NCBI GenBank assembly: GCA_963677605.2
Contig: CAXXDX010000006.1
Location: 1,547,400 to 1,611,399 of the forward strand
Length of the DNA stretch: 64,000 nucleotides
Source of the DNA: JAGLOK01 sp963677605
Lineage (GTDB): Bacteria > Bacillota > Clostridia > Christensenellales > UMGS416
Direction: 5' to 3'
The translations under genes were made by a program, and so were the position numbers. The notes beneath the pieces were generated by a model, which had not been told where the DNA came from, ran no database searches, and was given only the letters and a program-made list of their open reading frames with translations. Shown here one piece after another: positions 26,043 to 35,605 of the stretch. The stretch's first letter is position 1; every line of letters starts with the position of its first letter.

Positions 26043-27408
26043 AGACTTCTCCCTTAACCCAGACTTTGCGATTAGAATAATTCTTTTTATAGTTTACCAT
26101 AAGTGCCAAGGAAGTTATTAGTATTGACAATAAATCTGCAACGGGCAAGGAAAACCACACTCCGGTAAGCCCAAATAATTTTGGAAGTATAATAAGAGCA
26201 GGCACTAAGAACAAGAAGTGTCTTTGCATTCCTAAAAATATTGATACTTTGCCGTTCCCGGTTGACTGAAAAAATGTTATACCCATAAAATTAATACAAA
26301 TAAGCGGAAGCATTAAAATAACTATGCGTAAGCCTTCAATTGCTGTATCAAGCGTAGCAGATCCAACACTTATAAACATGCTTAAAAACAAAACAGGGAA
26401 CAGTTCAAATGCCGCAAAAACGACTGTGGAAAAAGCTGCAGCAATCAATATTCCTTTTTTAAGCGTCTGATAAGTTCTTTTTATTTTTTTAGCTCCGTAA
26501 TTATATCCTATTATAGGCTGCATACCCTCCTGCAGCCCAAAAATCGGCATCACTGCAAGAGTTGTTAAGCTGTTTATAGCTCCCATAGACGCTACCGCGG
26601 AAGTTCCTCCGTATAGAGAAAGACCTCTGCTTAAAAGAGTCATCGAAACACTGGTTCCTATCATCCCCGTAAATGAAGCCATCCCTATTACAATTATCCT
26701 GCCAATAACCTTCAAATCCGGTATGAAATCTTTTGCCTGAAGCTTTAGTGCACTGTTTCCTTTTATATAAAAAGACAGTACAATAAAGAATCCGGAAAAC
26801 TGTCCTAAAACCGTACCCAGGGCAGCTCCTCTTACTCCCATCTTGAAAATCACTATAAATACAAAGTCAAATATTATATTGGCGACAGCGGATGATGACA
26901 TAGAGATCATAGAAAGACGCGGATGCCCTTCAGTTCTTACAGCTCCGCTCAGCGTATGCCCCAGCACCTGAAAAACACTTCCAAACAAAATAATCTGCAT
27001 ATATTTATGAGCTTCTGCAATTACATCCGTTTCCGCTCCAAACAACCCTAGTACAGCATCCAGGTTAATACCCAAGACAATTACAACTGTAACCATTACG
27101 ACTATAATCAGATTAAGTGAGTTTGCAAATACACGGCATGCGCCTCTTACATCTTTTTCGCCAAATCTTATAGATAAAAGAGAAATAGTTCCCATTCCTA
27201 TCAATCCGGCAAATGAGAAAATAAACATCATAATCGGAAAAGCTAAAGTTATTCCCGCCAAAGCGCTTTCACCAGCCAGCTTTCCTATAAATATTCTATC
27301 AACAATATTGTAAATCGCATTTATTACCGTTGCCACAACTGCAGGAATTGAGTAGTGTGCCAAAAGCTTTATAATGCTCTCTGTTCCTAGGTTTTCATTT
27401 TTCCTCAT
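26035..27408 (-). CDS. MATE-family multidrug efflux transporter
   Basis: 457 residues, twelve membrane helices in two six-helix halves, closest in look to clostridial MATE proteins (NIVDRIFIGKLAGESALAGI in helix 1-2, GMQPIIGYNYGAKK between halves). It exports organic cations or drugs using Na+ or H+. First gene of the operon with marR; GGGG precedes the start. Confidence 0.92.
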   Translation of the reverse strand: MRKNENLGTESIIKLLAHYSIPAVVATVINAIYNIVDRIFIGKLAGESALAGITLAFPIMMFIFSFAGLIGMGTISLLSIRFGEKDVRGACRVFANSLNLIIVVMVTVVIVLGINLDAVLGLFGAETDVIAEAHKYMQIILFGSVFQVLGHTLSGAVRTEGHPRLSMISMSSSAVANIIFDFVFIVIFKMGVRGAALGTVLGQFSGFFIVLSFYIKGNSALKLQAKDFIPDLKVIGRIIVIGMASFTGMIGTSVSMTLLSRGLSLYGGTSAVASMGAINSLTTLAVMPIFGLQEGMQPIIGYNYGAKKIKRTYQTLKKGILIAAAFSTVVFAAFELFPVLFLSMFISVGSATLDTAIEGLRIVILMLPLICINFMGITFFQSTGNGKVSIFLGMQRHFLFLVPALIILPKLFGLTGVWFSLPVADLLSILITSLALMVNYKKNYSNRKVWVKGEVYG

Positions 27409-27478
27409 GTTTACCCCAACTATATTTATTTGAAATATAACTTATTATTCATATATTTAAATGATTTATTACACTTAT

Positions 27479-27496
27479 TAGTTAGTTATCTAACTA
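27479..27496. promoter_or_regulatory. palindromic operator candidate for MarR
   Basis: Exact inverted repeat TAGTTAG-TTAT-CTAACTA, about 70 bases ahead of the MATE gene. Size and symmetry fit a MarR dimer site. Confidence 0.55.
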
Positions 27497-27633
27497 TTAA
27501 AGGAGTTTATCATATTATTGTTATAAAATCAACCTATATATATACATAATAATATTGCGATATGCACTTATGAGGTCTATAATTATTTTATAGGAGATTT
27601 TTTAAATCCTAATATAAAAAAAGGAGAAAAAAC

Positions 27634-28140
27634 ATGAACAAAAAACTTGTTGACGAAATAAATAAACAAATTACGTATGAGTTCTACTCATCATTTTTAT
27701 ACTTATCAATGGCTGCCTACGCCTCTGAAAACGATCTTCCCGGATTTGAAAGCTGGTATACTGTACAGGCTCAGGAAGAAAACTTCCATGCAATGAAGTT
27801 TTTCAACTATCTGCATTCACGCGATGAAAAAGCAATTATAACAGGCTTTGAAAATCCGCCTGTAGACTTTAAGTCACTGCTTGATACATTTGAAGTTTCT
27901 CTTGAACATGAAAAGTTCGTAACCGAAAGAATCAATTTGCTTATGAGCATCGCTCATGAAGTAAAAGATTATGCGGCTATAAGCTTTCTAAACTGGTATG
28001 TGGATGAGCAGGTAGAAGAAGAGGAATCCTTCAACACAATGATTGGGCAGATAAAGCTTGTAAACAACGAAGGGCAGGGGCTTTATCATCTTGATAAAGA
28101 AGCAGGTGTAAGAGTTTTCACACCGCCTGCCGCTAACTAA
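27634..28140 (+). CDS. ftnA: ferritin (non-haem, FtnA type)
   Basis: 168 residues, a four-helix ferritin. Ferroxidase ligands are seen in EFYSSFLYLSMAAY, AQEENFHAMKFF and the E-rich DEQVEEEESFN helix. It stores iron and detoxifies Fe(II) plus peroxide in the cytoplasm. AAGGAG precedes the ATG. It stands alone with a strong terminator. Confidence 0.95.
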   Translation: MNKKLVDEINKQITYEFYSSFLYLSMAAYASENDLPGFESWYTVQAQEENFHAMKFFNYLHSRDEKAIITGFENPPVDFKSLLDTFEVSLEHEKFVTERINLLMSIAHEVKDYAAISFLNWYVDEQVEEEESFNTMIGQIKLVNNEGQGLYHLDKEAGVRVFTPPAAN

Positions 28141-28147
28141 CGGAATT

Positions 28148-28179
28148 AAAAAAAGTCATCCCTAGGGATGACTTTTTTT
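28148..28179. terminator. bidirectional terminator between ftnA and udk
   Basis: Palindrome AAAGTCATCC / GGATGACTTT centred on CCTAGG, flanked by A-runs and T-runs on both sides. It serves the two convergent genes. Confidence 0.85.
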
Positions 28180-28186
28180 ATTATAC

Positions 28187-28804
28187 TCAATCTTTGGATA
28201 TCATTGCTTTCGCGCGTGTTATTATCGCCTGATTTGCCACATCGTTGAATCCGCCTTCGGGAATTATTATGTCAGCATAGCGCTTACTGGACTCCACAAA
28301 CTCATGATACATAGGTTTTACTGTTTTCTGATATTGGTTAAGCACACTGTCAAGTGTCCTTCCGCGTTCTTTCACATCGCGCTCTATTCTTCGTATAAGA
28401 CATAAATCCAAGTCAGTATCAACAAAGATTTTTATGTCGAACAATTCGCGTAGCTTGGCTTCCGTAAATATCAAAATACCTTCAACAATGACAACCGACA
28501 CTGGAGCTAAAGTTAATGTAGTCTTCTTTCTGCTGTGTGTTGTAAAATCGTACTCAGGCTTTTCTATAGCCACACCTTTTTTTAACGCACTCAGCTGGTC
28601 TATCATTAAATCAGTATCAAGTGAATCAGGATGGTCAAAGTTCAGATTGGAGCGCTCCTCAAATGAAAGATGCTTGAAGTCTTTATAATACGCATCGTGA
28701 TTTAATAAAACAGCATCCGACTCAAGCTCTCTAGCTATTCTTTTTGCAATAGTTGTTTTTCCCGAGCCAGAAGCTCCCGCTATTCCGATTACTACATCAA
28801 CCAA
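28187..28804 (-). CDS. udk: uridine kinase
   Basis: 205 residues. P-loop GASGSGKTT at 9-17, NHDAYYKDF and the FDHPDSLD segment match uridine/cytidine kinase, which makes UMP and CMP for pyrimidine salvage. The start is a TTG at 28804, preceded by AGGAGG at 8 bases. It follows the araM-like gene by 21 bases in one transcript. Confidence 0.92.
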   Translation of the reverse strand: MVDVVIGIAGASGSGKTTIAKRIARELESDAVLLNHDAYYKDFKHLSFEERSNLNFDHPDSLDTDLMIDQLSALKKGVAIEKPEYDFTTHSRKKTTLTLAPVSVVIVEGILIFTEAKLRELFDIKIFVDTDLDLCLIRRIERDVKERGRTLDSVLNQYQKTVKPMYHEFVESSKRYADIIIPEGGFNDVANQAIITRAKAMISKD

Positions 28805-28825
28805 GTGTGCATCCTCCTAAATCGC

Positions 28826-29986
28826 CTAATAAAACAAGCCGACAAGCTTTTCGGCTATCTCTTCGCTTTTTCCTAGATCACGCATAAAATGAAGTATTGT
28901 ATATCTGTCCGCCTTGTTTTCCCATGCATGAATTACGCTCTGCCTGAACTCTTCCTCGCTTACGCCAAGTTCTTTGGGTGAAGTCGGAGCGTCCACAGCA
29001 TCAAGCATATCTTTTATGTATTCGGGAGTGGGGTATATAACGCCTTCAGGAAGGCTGTCTTTAAGCTCTTTTGCAATCAGTGCACACACATGCGTGCCTG
29101 TTCCTACGGATATACCATGCAGCGGATGGCTTCTGCCACCTTTTATCGCCGCGATGTCCCAGAAATGTCCGAACATATGCTCACTGCCTGACGCAGGACG
29201 CGAGTCCTGATAAAGTCCTATTGCCATGCCCGACAGCACCAATGCCTCAAACACTGCTTTAACTGCTTCAGGAGACTGTGAGTTAATTCCGTCAATATTG
29301 TCCACACACTTATCATATGCGTTTCTGACTATCTTTTTGCATGTCCTACACATATGCGTTCCCATGTGCGCTTCGGCCAAGTCCCAGTCAGCATGTGCTA
29401 TCGCTTTGCCTAATACATCGCCGAAACCCGCTTTAAGCATAATCTGCGGTGCATTTTCAAGCACATCAAGGTCGGCCGCTATAATAGTCGCTATGCTTCC
29501 CTTAACCAAAGTTTTCTGACCGTCAACAAAAGTCGGCGAAATGGTTGATGCATATCCGTCCATCGAAGAGGCTGTTCCCACTATCGCATACGGGACTCCT
29601 ATCCTGTATGCAACAGTTCTGCACAAATCGTTTATTACTCCGCTGCCGACACCCAGAATGAATTCATAGCTTGGATCCACTTCAACAAGCAGCCTTCCTG
29701 CATAGTGAAGAGTGGCGTCTATATGTTTATCAATAAACGTAAAAGATATTATGTTATAATCACTTAATACATCAAACACTTCTTTGCCGCAGGCTTCATA
29801 TGTATTAGGATCAGACACCATTAAAATCTTTTTGTCTTTATGTCCTTTAAGAATATCCGAAAGCCTATTTACAGCACCTTTTTCAACAGTTATGTTTTCA
29901 ATGTTTATGGAATGCTCTCTTCCGCATTCGCACATAAAATTTGCTTGTTTAAGTTCATCTAAGCTCATGTCAGCGTAATTTTTCAT
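28826..29986 (-). CDS. sn-glycerol-1-phosphate dehydrogenase, AraM/EgsA family
   Basis: 386 residues. An N-terminal CECG with a later His, the nucleotide-binding GVGSGVINDLCR and the metal site region GFGDVLGKAIAHADW with SEHMFGHFWD and HGISVGTGTH match bacterial AraM. These enzymes reduce dihydroxyacetone phosphate to sn-glycerol-1-phosphate with NAD(P)H and Ni or Zn. That is the archaeal lipid stereoisomer, used by Bacillus for heptaprenylglyceryl phosphate. It is upstream of udk. Confidence 0.92.
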   Translation of the reverse strand: MKNYADMSLDELKQANFMCECGREHSINIENITVEKGAVNRLSDILKGHKDKKILMVSDPNTYEACGKEVFDVLSDYNIISFTFIDKHIDATLHYAGRLLVEVDPSYEFILGVGSGVINDLCRTVAYRIGVPYAIVGTASSMDGYASTISPTFVDGQKTLVKGSIATIIAADLDVLENAPQIMLKAGFGDVLGKAIAHADWDLAEAHMGTHMCRTCKKIVRNAYDKCVDNIDGINSQSPEAVKAVFEALVLSGMAIGLYQDSRPASGSEHMFGHFWDIAAIKGGRSHPLHGISVGTGTHVCALIAKELKDSLPEGVIYPTPEYIKDMLDAVDAPTSPKELGVSEEEFRQSVIHAWENKADRYTILHFMRDLGKSEEIAEKLVGLFY

Positions 29987-30050
29987 TATACCGTTCCCCT
30001 TAGTAAAATCATTAACATTGTATCACAGTTTATAGGGAAGCTGAATTGTT

Positions 30051-31607
30051 TTATCTGTTGTTTTTAGCCTCTAAAATTTCCTTTGCATCATTTATCCACT
30101 TGCTTGCTGAAATATTATATTCAATCGGTTTTCTGCTGATTAACATTACATCTCCCGATTCATCAATTTCAGTTCTATTATCATTAGAGAAATAATTTTC
30201 AATAGCCTCGATTTCTCCTTTATCAAGCATATTATAGTAATTCGAATATATTGCATTAAGCTGTCCGCTGACATCTCTTAACAAACACATATACGCTATA
30301 TCGATTTCTTCTCCCGATTCAAACCTTTTTATATTCATATCGGCGCTCAAGCCTTCAATGTTTATAAAGCTAACAACAGCCCAAAAAGCCGCAGTAAAAT
30401 ATATAAGACAAATCAAAAATCTGGCAGAGCGTTTAAACACTTTATATAAAAGAAGAACAAACACCGAAGCTTCAAAAATGATAAGCACATCAACCAAAAG
30501 CCTTAAAACTGTAAAACCATATGCGCTCTGATAAATACCCATTTTGTATGCCGAAGATATCAAAAGATAGAAGTTTATAGCAATAAAATATACAAGCATG
30601 ATGTTAATTGCCGTTTTTGTTTTGCCTAAAGATTTTTCTGTAAGCAGTATTGATATACCAATTAAAGCAAGGTTTATAACTGTCATAAACACCTGCTCAA
30701 AATAACCGCTTCTGGCATACTCTGTAATGCTAACTCCATCCGGTAATCCGCTTTTAAGCCCGCCGAATAAATATGTAAACTGCACTGCTGCAAACAATGT
30801 GTATATAGCACCAACAACACTTAGTACAGTTATTAACACAGTATCTGCATCATACTTTCTATCATGCGATAGAACAGGTTTTTCGGGAGCATTCTTTTTA
30901 ACTGTAATGATGTATAAAAACCCAAAAAATAAAACTGCAATAATAGCCGACAGAACAGACTTCCACAATATCTTTGATATTTCGGTCAGATTAATAAAAT
31001 CAACTATAAAACTTTCAAACGCAGCGTCGGCACTAAACATAAGCGGCACTATCATAAGAAGCAAAACGAGCGATATCCCGACACCAATCAATATTTTAGC
31101 AAGCTGTTTTTTTGATTTACCTTCCTCATTACCCATCAGTGATTTTATTGCAACAAATATCTTATCTACAAAAGCTATGCTTCCAACCAGTCTAATTATA
31201 CCATTCGCAATCAAATACTTCGGTTTGCTTTTCGCTGAAAAAATAGTTAATATAACAAGCAAAATAGGCATAAATAAAATTGTAACTGCTGTATATACCT
31301 CATTTTGCAATCTGAAAAATACAGATGCATACATCAAAAGAATTGCCGACCAAAAAGCATACCTTCCGCTACTTATGCTGCCGTCTTTGTTCATGATGTA
31401 GCCGAAAACGGCGACAGCCAATAAAACCACTAAAAAGTAATTAATACCTATCCTATGTTCGGTAACAAGCACAGTAAAAATCACTCCGAATACTATAGCT
31501 GCAATCACCGCAAAAGCTCTGTTTTTCCTTTCAGCGAAATATCCGACCATGTTTTTTGCGATACTTTCGTTTTGTTTAAGTTTTATGTTTTCATTAGTTT
31601 GAGACAT
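30051..31607 (-). CDS. DUF4173-type polytopic membrane protein
   Basis: 518 residues, about twelve hydrophobic segments, and a charged C-terminal tail (last 100 residues) with NNDNRTEIDESGD. The layout GITEYARSGYFEQV in the middle (seen as SITEYARSGYFEQVF) is typical of DUF4153/DUF4173 proteins, whose role is unknown. It is upstream of nothing obvious and downstream of the HTH/DUF2975 pair, 65 bases away, on the same strand. Confidence 0.8.
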   Translation of the reverse strand: MSQTNENIKLKQNESIAKNMVGYFAERKNRAFAVIAAIVFGVIFTVLVTEHRIGINYFLVVLLAVAVFGYIMNKDGSISSGRYAFWSAILLMYASVFFRLQNEVYTAVTILFMPILLVILTIFSAKSKPKYLIANGIIRLVGSIAFVDKIFVAIKSLMGNEEGKSKKQLAKILIGVGISLVLLLMIVPLMFSADAAFESFIVDFINLTEISKILWKSVLSAIIAVLFFGFLYIITVKKNAPEKPVLSHDRKYDADTVLITVLSVVGAIYTLFAAVQFTYLFGGLKSGLPDGVSITEYARSGYFEQVFMTVINLALIGISILLTEKSLGKTKTAINIMLVYFIAINFYLLISSAYKMGIYQSAYGFTVLRLLVDVLIIFEASVFVLLLYKVFKRSARFLICLIYFTAAFWAVVSFINIEGLSADMNIKRFESGEEIDIAYMCLLRDVSGQLNAIYSNYYNMLDKGEIEAIENYFSNDNRTEIDESGDVMLISRKPIEYNISASKWINDAKEILEAKNNR

Positions 31608-31671
31608 ATTTATCTCCTTTCATATTTTAAAAATAGGTAACTTTAATAAAGGTTAGGTGAATTTTTAGGTT

Positions 31672-31884
31672 TTATTCGTCTGAATCTACATATTCCAAAA
31701 TGTCGCCTGGCTGGCACTTTAGCGCTTTGCACAAAGCCTCAAGCGTCGAAAACCTTATAGCCTTTGCCTTTGATGTTTTAAGTACGGAAAGGTTTGCGTT
31801 AGTAATACCTATTATCTGCGCAAGCTCTCCGGACTTCATTTTGCGTTTGGCCATCATGACATCCAAGTTTACAACAATCCCCAT
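31672..31884 (-). CDS. small Cro/C1-type helix-turn-helix regulator
   Basis: 70 residues, essentially one HTH domain of the YozG kind: MKSGELAQIIGITNANLSVL, KAIRFSTLEALCKAL and GDILEY. AGGAGG is 5 bases before the ATG. It is paired with the DUF2975 membrane protein 9 bases upstream, an arrangement common in Bacillota in which the membrane protein may control the regulator. Confidence 0.92.
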   Translation of the reverse strand: MGIVVNLDVMMAKRKMKSGELAQIIGITNANLSVLKTSKAKAIRFSTLEALCKALKCQPGDILEYVDSDE

Positions 31885-31893
31885 GACAGCCTC

Positions 31894-32358
31894 CTAAATT
31901 GTTAAGTCGTTTTCTTGTTTATATGTAACAGCCTGCTTAAATACATCAGCAAGCACAAAGCACAATACAGCAACCAGAATGATTGCAAATGCACAAAGCA
32001 TAGTCATTATTGTGTTAAGCGTAATAATCTTAAATATAAAAATCGCGAAAACAACTAGCATTAAAATGCCCATTCTGTTGAGCGACTTTACATTGCGCTG
32101 CACAAATGGATCCGTGTTTTCCAACGTCTTAAACATGCTTCGAAGTTCATTTTCTATAAACAACGCACACAGCGCAGTAGGATATAATACAATCAATAAA
32201 ATTGTTCTTGCATAGCTGTTATATATCCCATAGTCTATTTTTAGATACAGCTCAACCACCCAGGGTAGGAGCGCAATCATAACAACAGTTATAACCATCA
32301 GTACAAGTATTAAAATCTTCATAAAAAAAGACAATGAATATTTCCCTACAAATTTCAT
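31894..32358 (-). CDS. DUF2975 membrane protein
   Basis: 154 residues with four membrane helices and the DUF2975 feature LYPTALCALFIENELRSMF in the loop after helix 2. It is encoded directly before the small HTH regulator. Role unknown; probably a membrane partner or anti-regulator for that protein (inference from the conserved pairing). Confidence 0.88.
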   Translation of the reverse strand: MKFVGKYSLSFFMKILILVLMVITVVMIALLPWVVELYLKIDYGIYNSYARTILLIVLYPTALCALFIENELRSMFKTLENTDPFVQRNVKSLNRMGILMLVVFAIFIFKIITLNTIMTMLCAFAIILVAVLCFVLADVFKQAVTYKQENDLTI

Positions 32359-32468
32359 AACACACCTCGCTATTTAGCAATTCAAGTGTATTATAAGGCT
32401 GATTTTATTCACTGTCAATATATTTTTATCGTTTTTCGATAAATTTTTGCCGTTCTACAATCGATTTC

Positions 32469-33155
32469 TTATATATACTCCCAAATTCCATCTAAGCCTA
32501 TTGAATACTTATGATAATCCATAATATTGGTTTTTCTGACAAGAATCGCATCCAACCCATAATCTTTTGCGCCCATCACGTCAGCACAATAATTATCGCC
32601 TATCATAACAAATCTGTCATAATAATCGAATGTCTTTATTACGTCAAAAAATTTGGAATTAGGTTTTTCATAACCGATTTCAGCAGAAGTTATTATATGG
32701 TCAAAGAACCCAGAAATATCAAGATAATCTGCAATCACTTTTAGCTCAGGAGTATGATTTGAAAGTATTGCATTGTTAAATCCCATTTCAACGGATTTTT
32801 CAAGATTACGAATGGTGTCATCAAAAAGATACCACATCTCAAGCTTTAGATACTCTGCTTTAAACTGTTTTGCAAGCTTTATTTTCTCACTGCCCGAAAT
32901 ACCGATTGAACTAAGAGCACACCCAACAACATTTTCTTCAATGTATTCCCACCATGAAAGATTGTTGAAGTATTCATTGTGTGCCATTTCATGCTTTGCC
33001 CAAGGGTAGTGCGGCTGCATAGAAGATGAAATCAAACTTCTGTCATAATCCTTATATCCGTTTGCCTCAAGAACAGCACTTAAAGAAGCAGTCCACATAC
33101 CGTCGCGATATGCAAGTGTTCCATCAAAGTCCCAAAGGATTATAGTCTTTTTCAC
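32469..33155 (-). CDS. HAD-superfamily hydrolase (phosphoglycolate phosphatase-like)
   Basis: 228 residues. Motif I is WDFDGTLAYRD, motif II AILSNHT, motif III YEKPNSKFF, motif IV MIGDNYCADVMGAKDYG; a helical C1 cap lies between. Soluble phosphatase of unknown substrate. Its ATG overlaps the stop of the MBL gene by 4 bases, so the two are co-translated. Confidence 0.92.
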   Translation of the reverse strand: MKKTIILWDFDGTLAYRDGMWTASLSAVLEANGYKDYDRSLISSSMQPHYPWAKHEMAHNEYFNNLSWWEYIEENVVGCALSSIGISGSEKIKLAKQFKAEYLKLEMWYLFDDTIRNLEKSVEMGFNNAILSNHTPELKVIADYLDISGFFDHIITSAEIGYEKPNSKFFDVIKTFDYYDRFVMIGDNYCADVMGAKDYGLDAILVRKTNIMDYHKYSIGLDGIWEYI

Positions 33156-33790
33156 AACCCAGCCATAAACGGATTATTGTCCGCCTCATAAGACATAACT
33201 GATTCCTCTCCATGCCCCGGCAGCAGTCTGAAGGCCGGTGGTATGATCTTTTTAAGTTTAGTAAGCGACTGCTGCATCTCGTTTGAATCACTTCCTAAAA
33301 AATCTGTCCGTCCAATCGACATCCTGAAAATAACATCACCGGTGAACGCATTTTGTTCAATAATATAAATCATGCTTCCTCTTGAGTGTCCCGGCGCATA
33401 CAGCCCTTTAATCTTAAGGCTACATAATTCCAGCTCCTGTCCGTCAGTAATTATGTTTTCCGCAGGCTCGCACTTTATCTGTTCTTCCTGAGGCAAGTTT
33501 GCATATACGGATAAATTTAAAAGCGGATCAAATATCGCTTTGCTGCATTCCGCGTGAGCATAGACATCTGTTTTATAATATTCACGCACCTGTTCCAGTG
33601 CTCCAATATGGTCAAAGTGTCCGTGTGTTAACAAAACATGCTTAGGTTTTAACCTATGATTTTGAACAACATCACAAATAAGGTCAAAGCTTCCGCCCGG
33701 ATCTATAATAATGCATTCTTTAGTTTCTTCGTTCACCACAAAATAGGTGTTTACTGCCATAACACCTGTGGGAAATGTCATAATATTCAT
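33152..33790 (-). CDS. MBL-fold metallo-hydrolase (glyoxalase II-like)
   Basis: 212 residues. Metal motif THGHFDHIGA, the later His in APGHSRGS, Asp in FTGDVIF and LLPGHGEES give the full set for a binuclear metallo-beta-lactamase fold. Proteins of this YqgX-like subgroup hydrolyse thioesters such as lactoylglutathione analogues. First gene of the pair with the HAD phosphatase. Confidence 0.92.
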   Translation of the reverse strand: MNIMTFPTGVMAVNTYFVVNEETKECIIIDPGGSFDLICDVVQNHRLKPKHVLLTHGHFDHIGALEQVREYYKTDVYAHAECSKAIFDPLLNLSVYANLPQEEQIKCEPAENIITDGQELELCSLKIKGLYAPGHSRGSMIYIIEQNAFTGDVIFRMSIGRTDFLGSDSNEMQQSLTKLKKIIPPAFRLLPGHGEESVMSYEADNNPFMAGL

Positions 33791-33860
33791 TTTCTTCCCT
33801 CACCCTTAAAATTTCGCTTTAAATTATATACTCGTGAAAAAATATATTCAAGCATAATAA

Positions 33861-33885
33861 AAGAACCCTCAAAAAGAAGGTTCTT
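33861..33885 (-). terminator. terminator of the ABC importer operon
   Basis: Stem AAGAACC / GGTTCTT with an 11-base loop, followed on the minus strand by TTTTATTATG. It lies just past the ATPase gene. Confidence 0.75.
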
Positions 33886-33894
33886 ATATATCTT

Positions 33895-34686
33895 TCAGCT
33901 AAAAACCATCTCGTCTGTAAGCACTCCGCCCTGAGCGTTTTTAAACAGCTCTACAAGCTCGGCTATTGTAAGATTCTTTTTATGCTCGCCTTTGATGTCA
34001 AGCAATACCTCACCCTCGTGCAGCATTATAAGCCGCGTGCCGTATCGTATCGCATATTCAAGATTGTGCGTTACCATAAGCGCCGTTATGTTTCGCTCTT
34101 CGATAACTTCGCGAGTAAGCTCCATTATATTTTGAGAGGTCCTTGGATCAAGAGCAGCTGTGTGTTCATCAAGCAGCAAAAGATCCGGCTTTGTCATAGT
34201 AGACATTAAAAGCGCAAGCGCCTGTCTCTGTCCTCCGGACAGCTGTCCGCAAAGAACATCCACCTTGTCTTCAATATTCATGCTGAGTGTTTTAAGCATC
34301 CCTGCAAACTCTTTTTTATAGTTTTTCTTAAGTCCCCATTTAAGGCCGTAAGGCTTTCCTTTGTTAAGAGCCATTGTGATGTTTTCAGCAACAGTCATAG
34401 ACGCGCAGGTTCCCATCTTGGGATCCTGAAATACCCTTGCAATTTTTGCAGCTCTTTTATATTCAGGCATATTTGTAACATCATCGCCGTCAAAAATTAT
34501 CTGTCCGCTGTCTGCCGACATAAAGCCAGCTATGATGTTAAGCATTGATGTCTTTCCGGAGCCATTACTGCCAACAACGCTTATAAATTCACCCTTTTCG
34601 ATATTAAGGTTAAACTTTTCAAAAAGAACGTTTTCAGTAGGAAGACCTTTGTCATATGTCTTGTGAATATCTTTAAATATTAACAT
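33895..34686 (-). CDS. ABC transporter ATP-binding protein, TrpZ type
   Basis: 263 residues. Walker A VGSNGSGKTS, signature LSGGQRQAL, Walker B LLLLDEHTAAL and the H loop MVTHNLEYAI are complete. It energises the importer formed with the permease and binding protein upstream. The COG2984/COG4120/COG1101 trio is named TrpXYZ in streptococci for tryptophan uptake; the ligand here is not proven. It begins 1 base after the permease stop. Confidence 0.92.
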   Translation of the reverse strand: MLIFKDIHKTYDKGLPTENVLFEKFNLNIEKGEFISVVGSNGSGKTSMLNIIAGFMSADSGQIIFDGDDVTNMPEYKRAAKIARVFQDPKMGTCASMTVAENITMALNKGKPYGLKWGLKKNYKKEFAGMLKTLSMNIEDKVDVLCGQLSGGQRQALALLMSTMTKPDLLLLDEHTAALDPRTSQNIMELTREVIEERNITALMVTHNLEYAIRYGTRLIMLHEGEVLLDIKGEHKKNLTIAELVELFKNAQGGVLTDEMVFS

Positions 34687-34687
34687 A

Positions 34688-35599
34688 TCAGGCCTCCTTC
34701 TTTATGAATAGACTGACAAATTTCTTGCGCCATTCCGGATTCCTGATTACAATGACCAATATAAATATTATTGATGTAATCATCTTCATATCACTTGCCG
34801 GCAAGCCCATCTTAATTGCCGCAGCAATACTTATTTTATATATAACCGAACCGATTATAACCGCCATGGAGCCCTGAATAAACTTGACCTTGCCAAACAG
34901 TGTAGTTCCTAATATAACAGCCGCAAGTCCGGTAACTATTGTTCCGTTACCCATGCCGACATCTGCAAACTTCTGATACTGGCACATAAGTGCGCCTGTA
35001 AGCGCAGCTAGCGAGTTACTCATCATAAGGCCTATAATTTTTACCTTGCCTGTGTTTTGTCCCAATGTTGAAACAAGCTGCTCGTTTGCGCCTACCGCAC
35101 GCAGTGAAAGGCCTGCATATGTTTTCATGTATAAGTCCAACAGGACTTTTACAACAATCATTACTATAAACGCAACAAAAACAGGATAAAATGTGCCCAG
35201 CACTCCGGACAAATTATTAGTAAAGATAGTAACAGTATCCGCACTAATTAGCGGTGTATTAGCTTTTCCCATAATCCTAAGATTTATAGAATAAAGCGCC
35301 GTCATGACAAGTATTCCCGAAAGCAGGTTTGTTATCTTAAAATAAACATGCAAAAAGCCGGTAATCATACCAGCTGCAGCCCCAGCCACCATGGCTATAA
35401 GACATGCTAAAATCGGATTGACTCCGTTTACTATAAGAACAGCAGCAACTGCAGCTCCCATAGGAAGCGTTCCATCAACCGAAAGATCCGGGAAATCAAG
35501 TATTTTATAGGTTATATACACGCCGAGTACTAACGGCGCGTATATAAACCCTTGTTCTACTGCTCCCAGTAAAAGTTTTAATAAAGCTATAAGATCCAA
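34688..35599 (-). CDS. ABC transporter permease, TrpY type
   Basis: 303 residues, about eight membrane helices. LGVYITYKILDFPDLSVDGT near the start and LRAVGANEQLVSTLGQNTGK in the coupling loop match the permease family found with COG2984 binding proteins. Middle gene of the importer operon. Confidence 0.92.
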   Translation of the reverse strand: MDLIALLKLLLGAVEQGFIYAPLVLGVYITYKILDFPDLSVDGTLPMGAAVAAVLIVNGVNPILACLIAMVAGAAAGMITGFLHVYFKITNLLSGILVMTALYSINLRIMGKANTPLISADTVTIFTNNLSGVLGTFYPVFVAFIVMIVVKVLLDLYMKTYAGLSLRAVGANEQLVSTLGQNTGKVKIIGLMMSNSLAALTGALMCQYQKFADVGMGNGTIVTGLAAVILGTTLFGKVKFIQGSMAVIIGSVIYKISIAAAIKMGLPASDMKMITSIIFILVIVIRNPEWRKKFVSLFIKKEA

Positions 35600-35605
35600 T
35601 TAATA

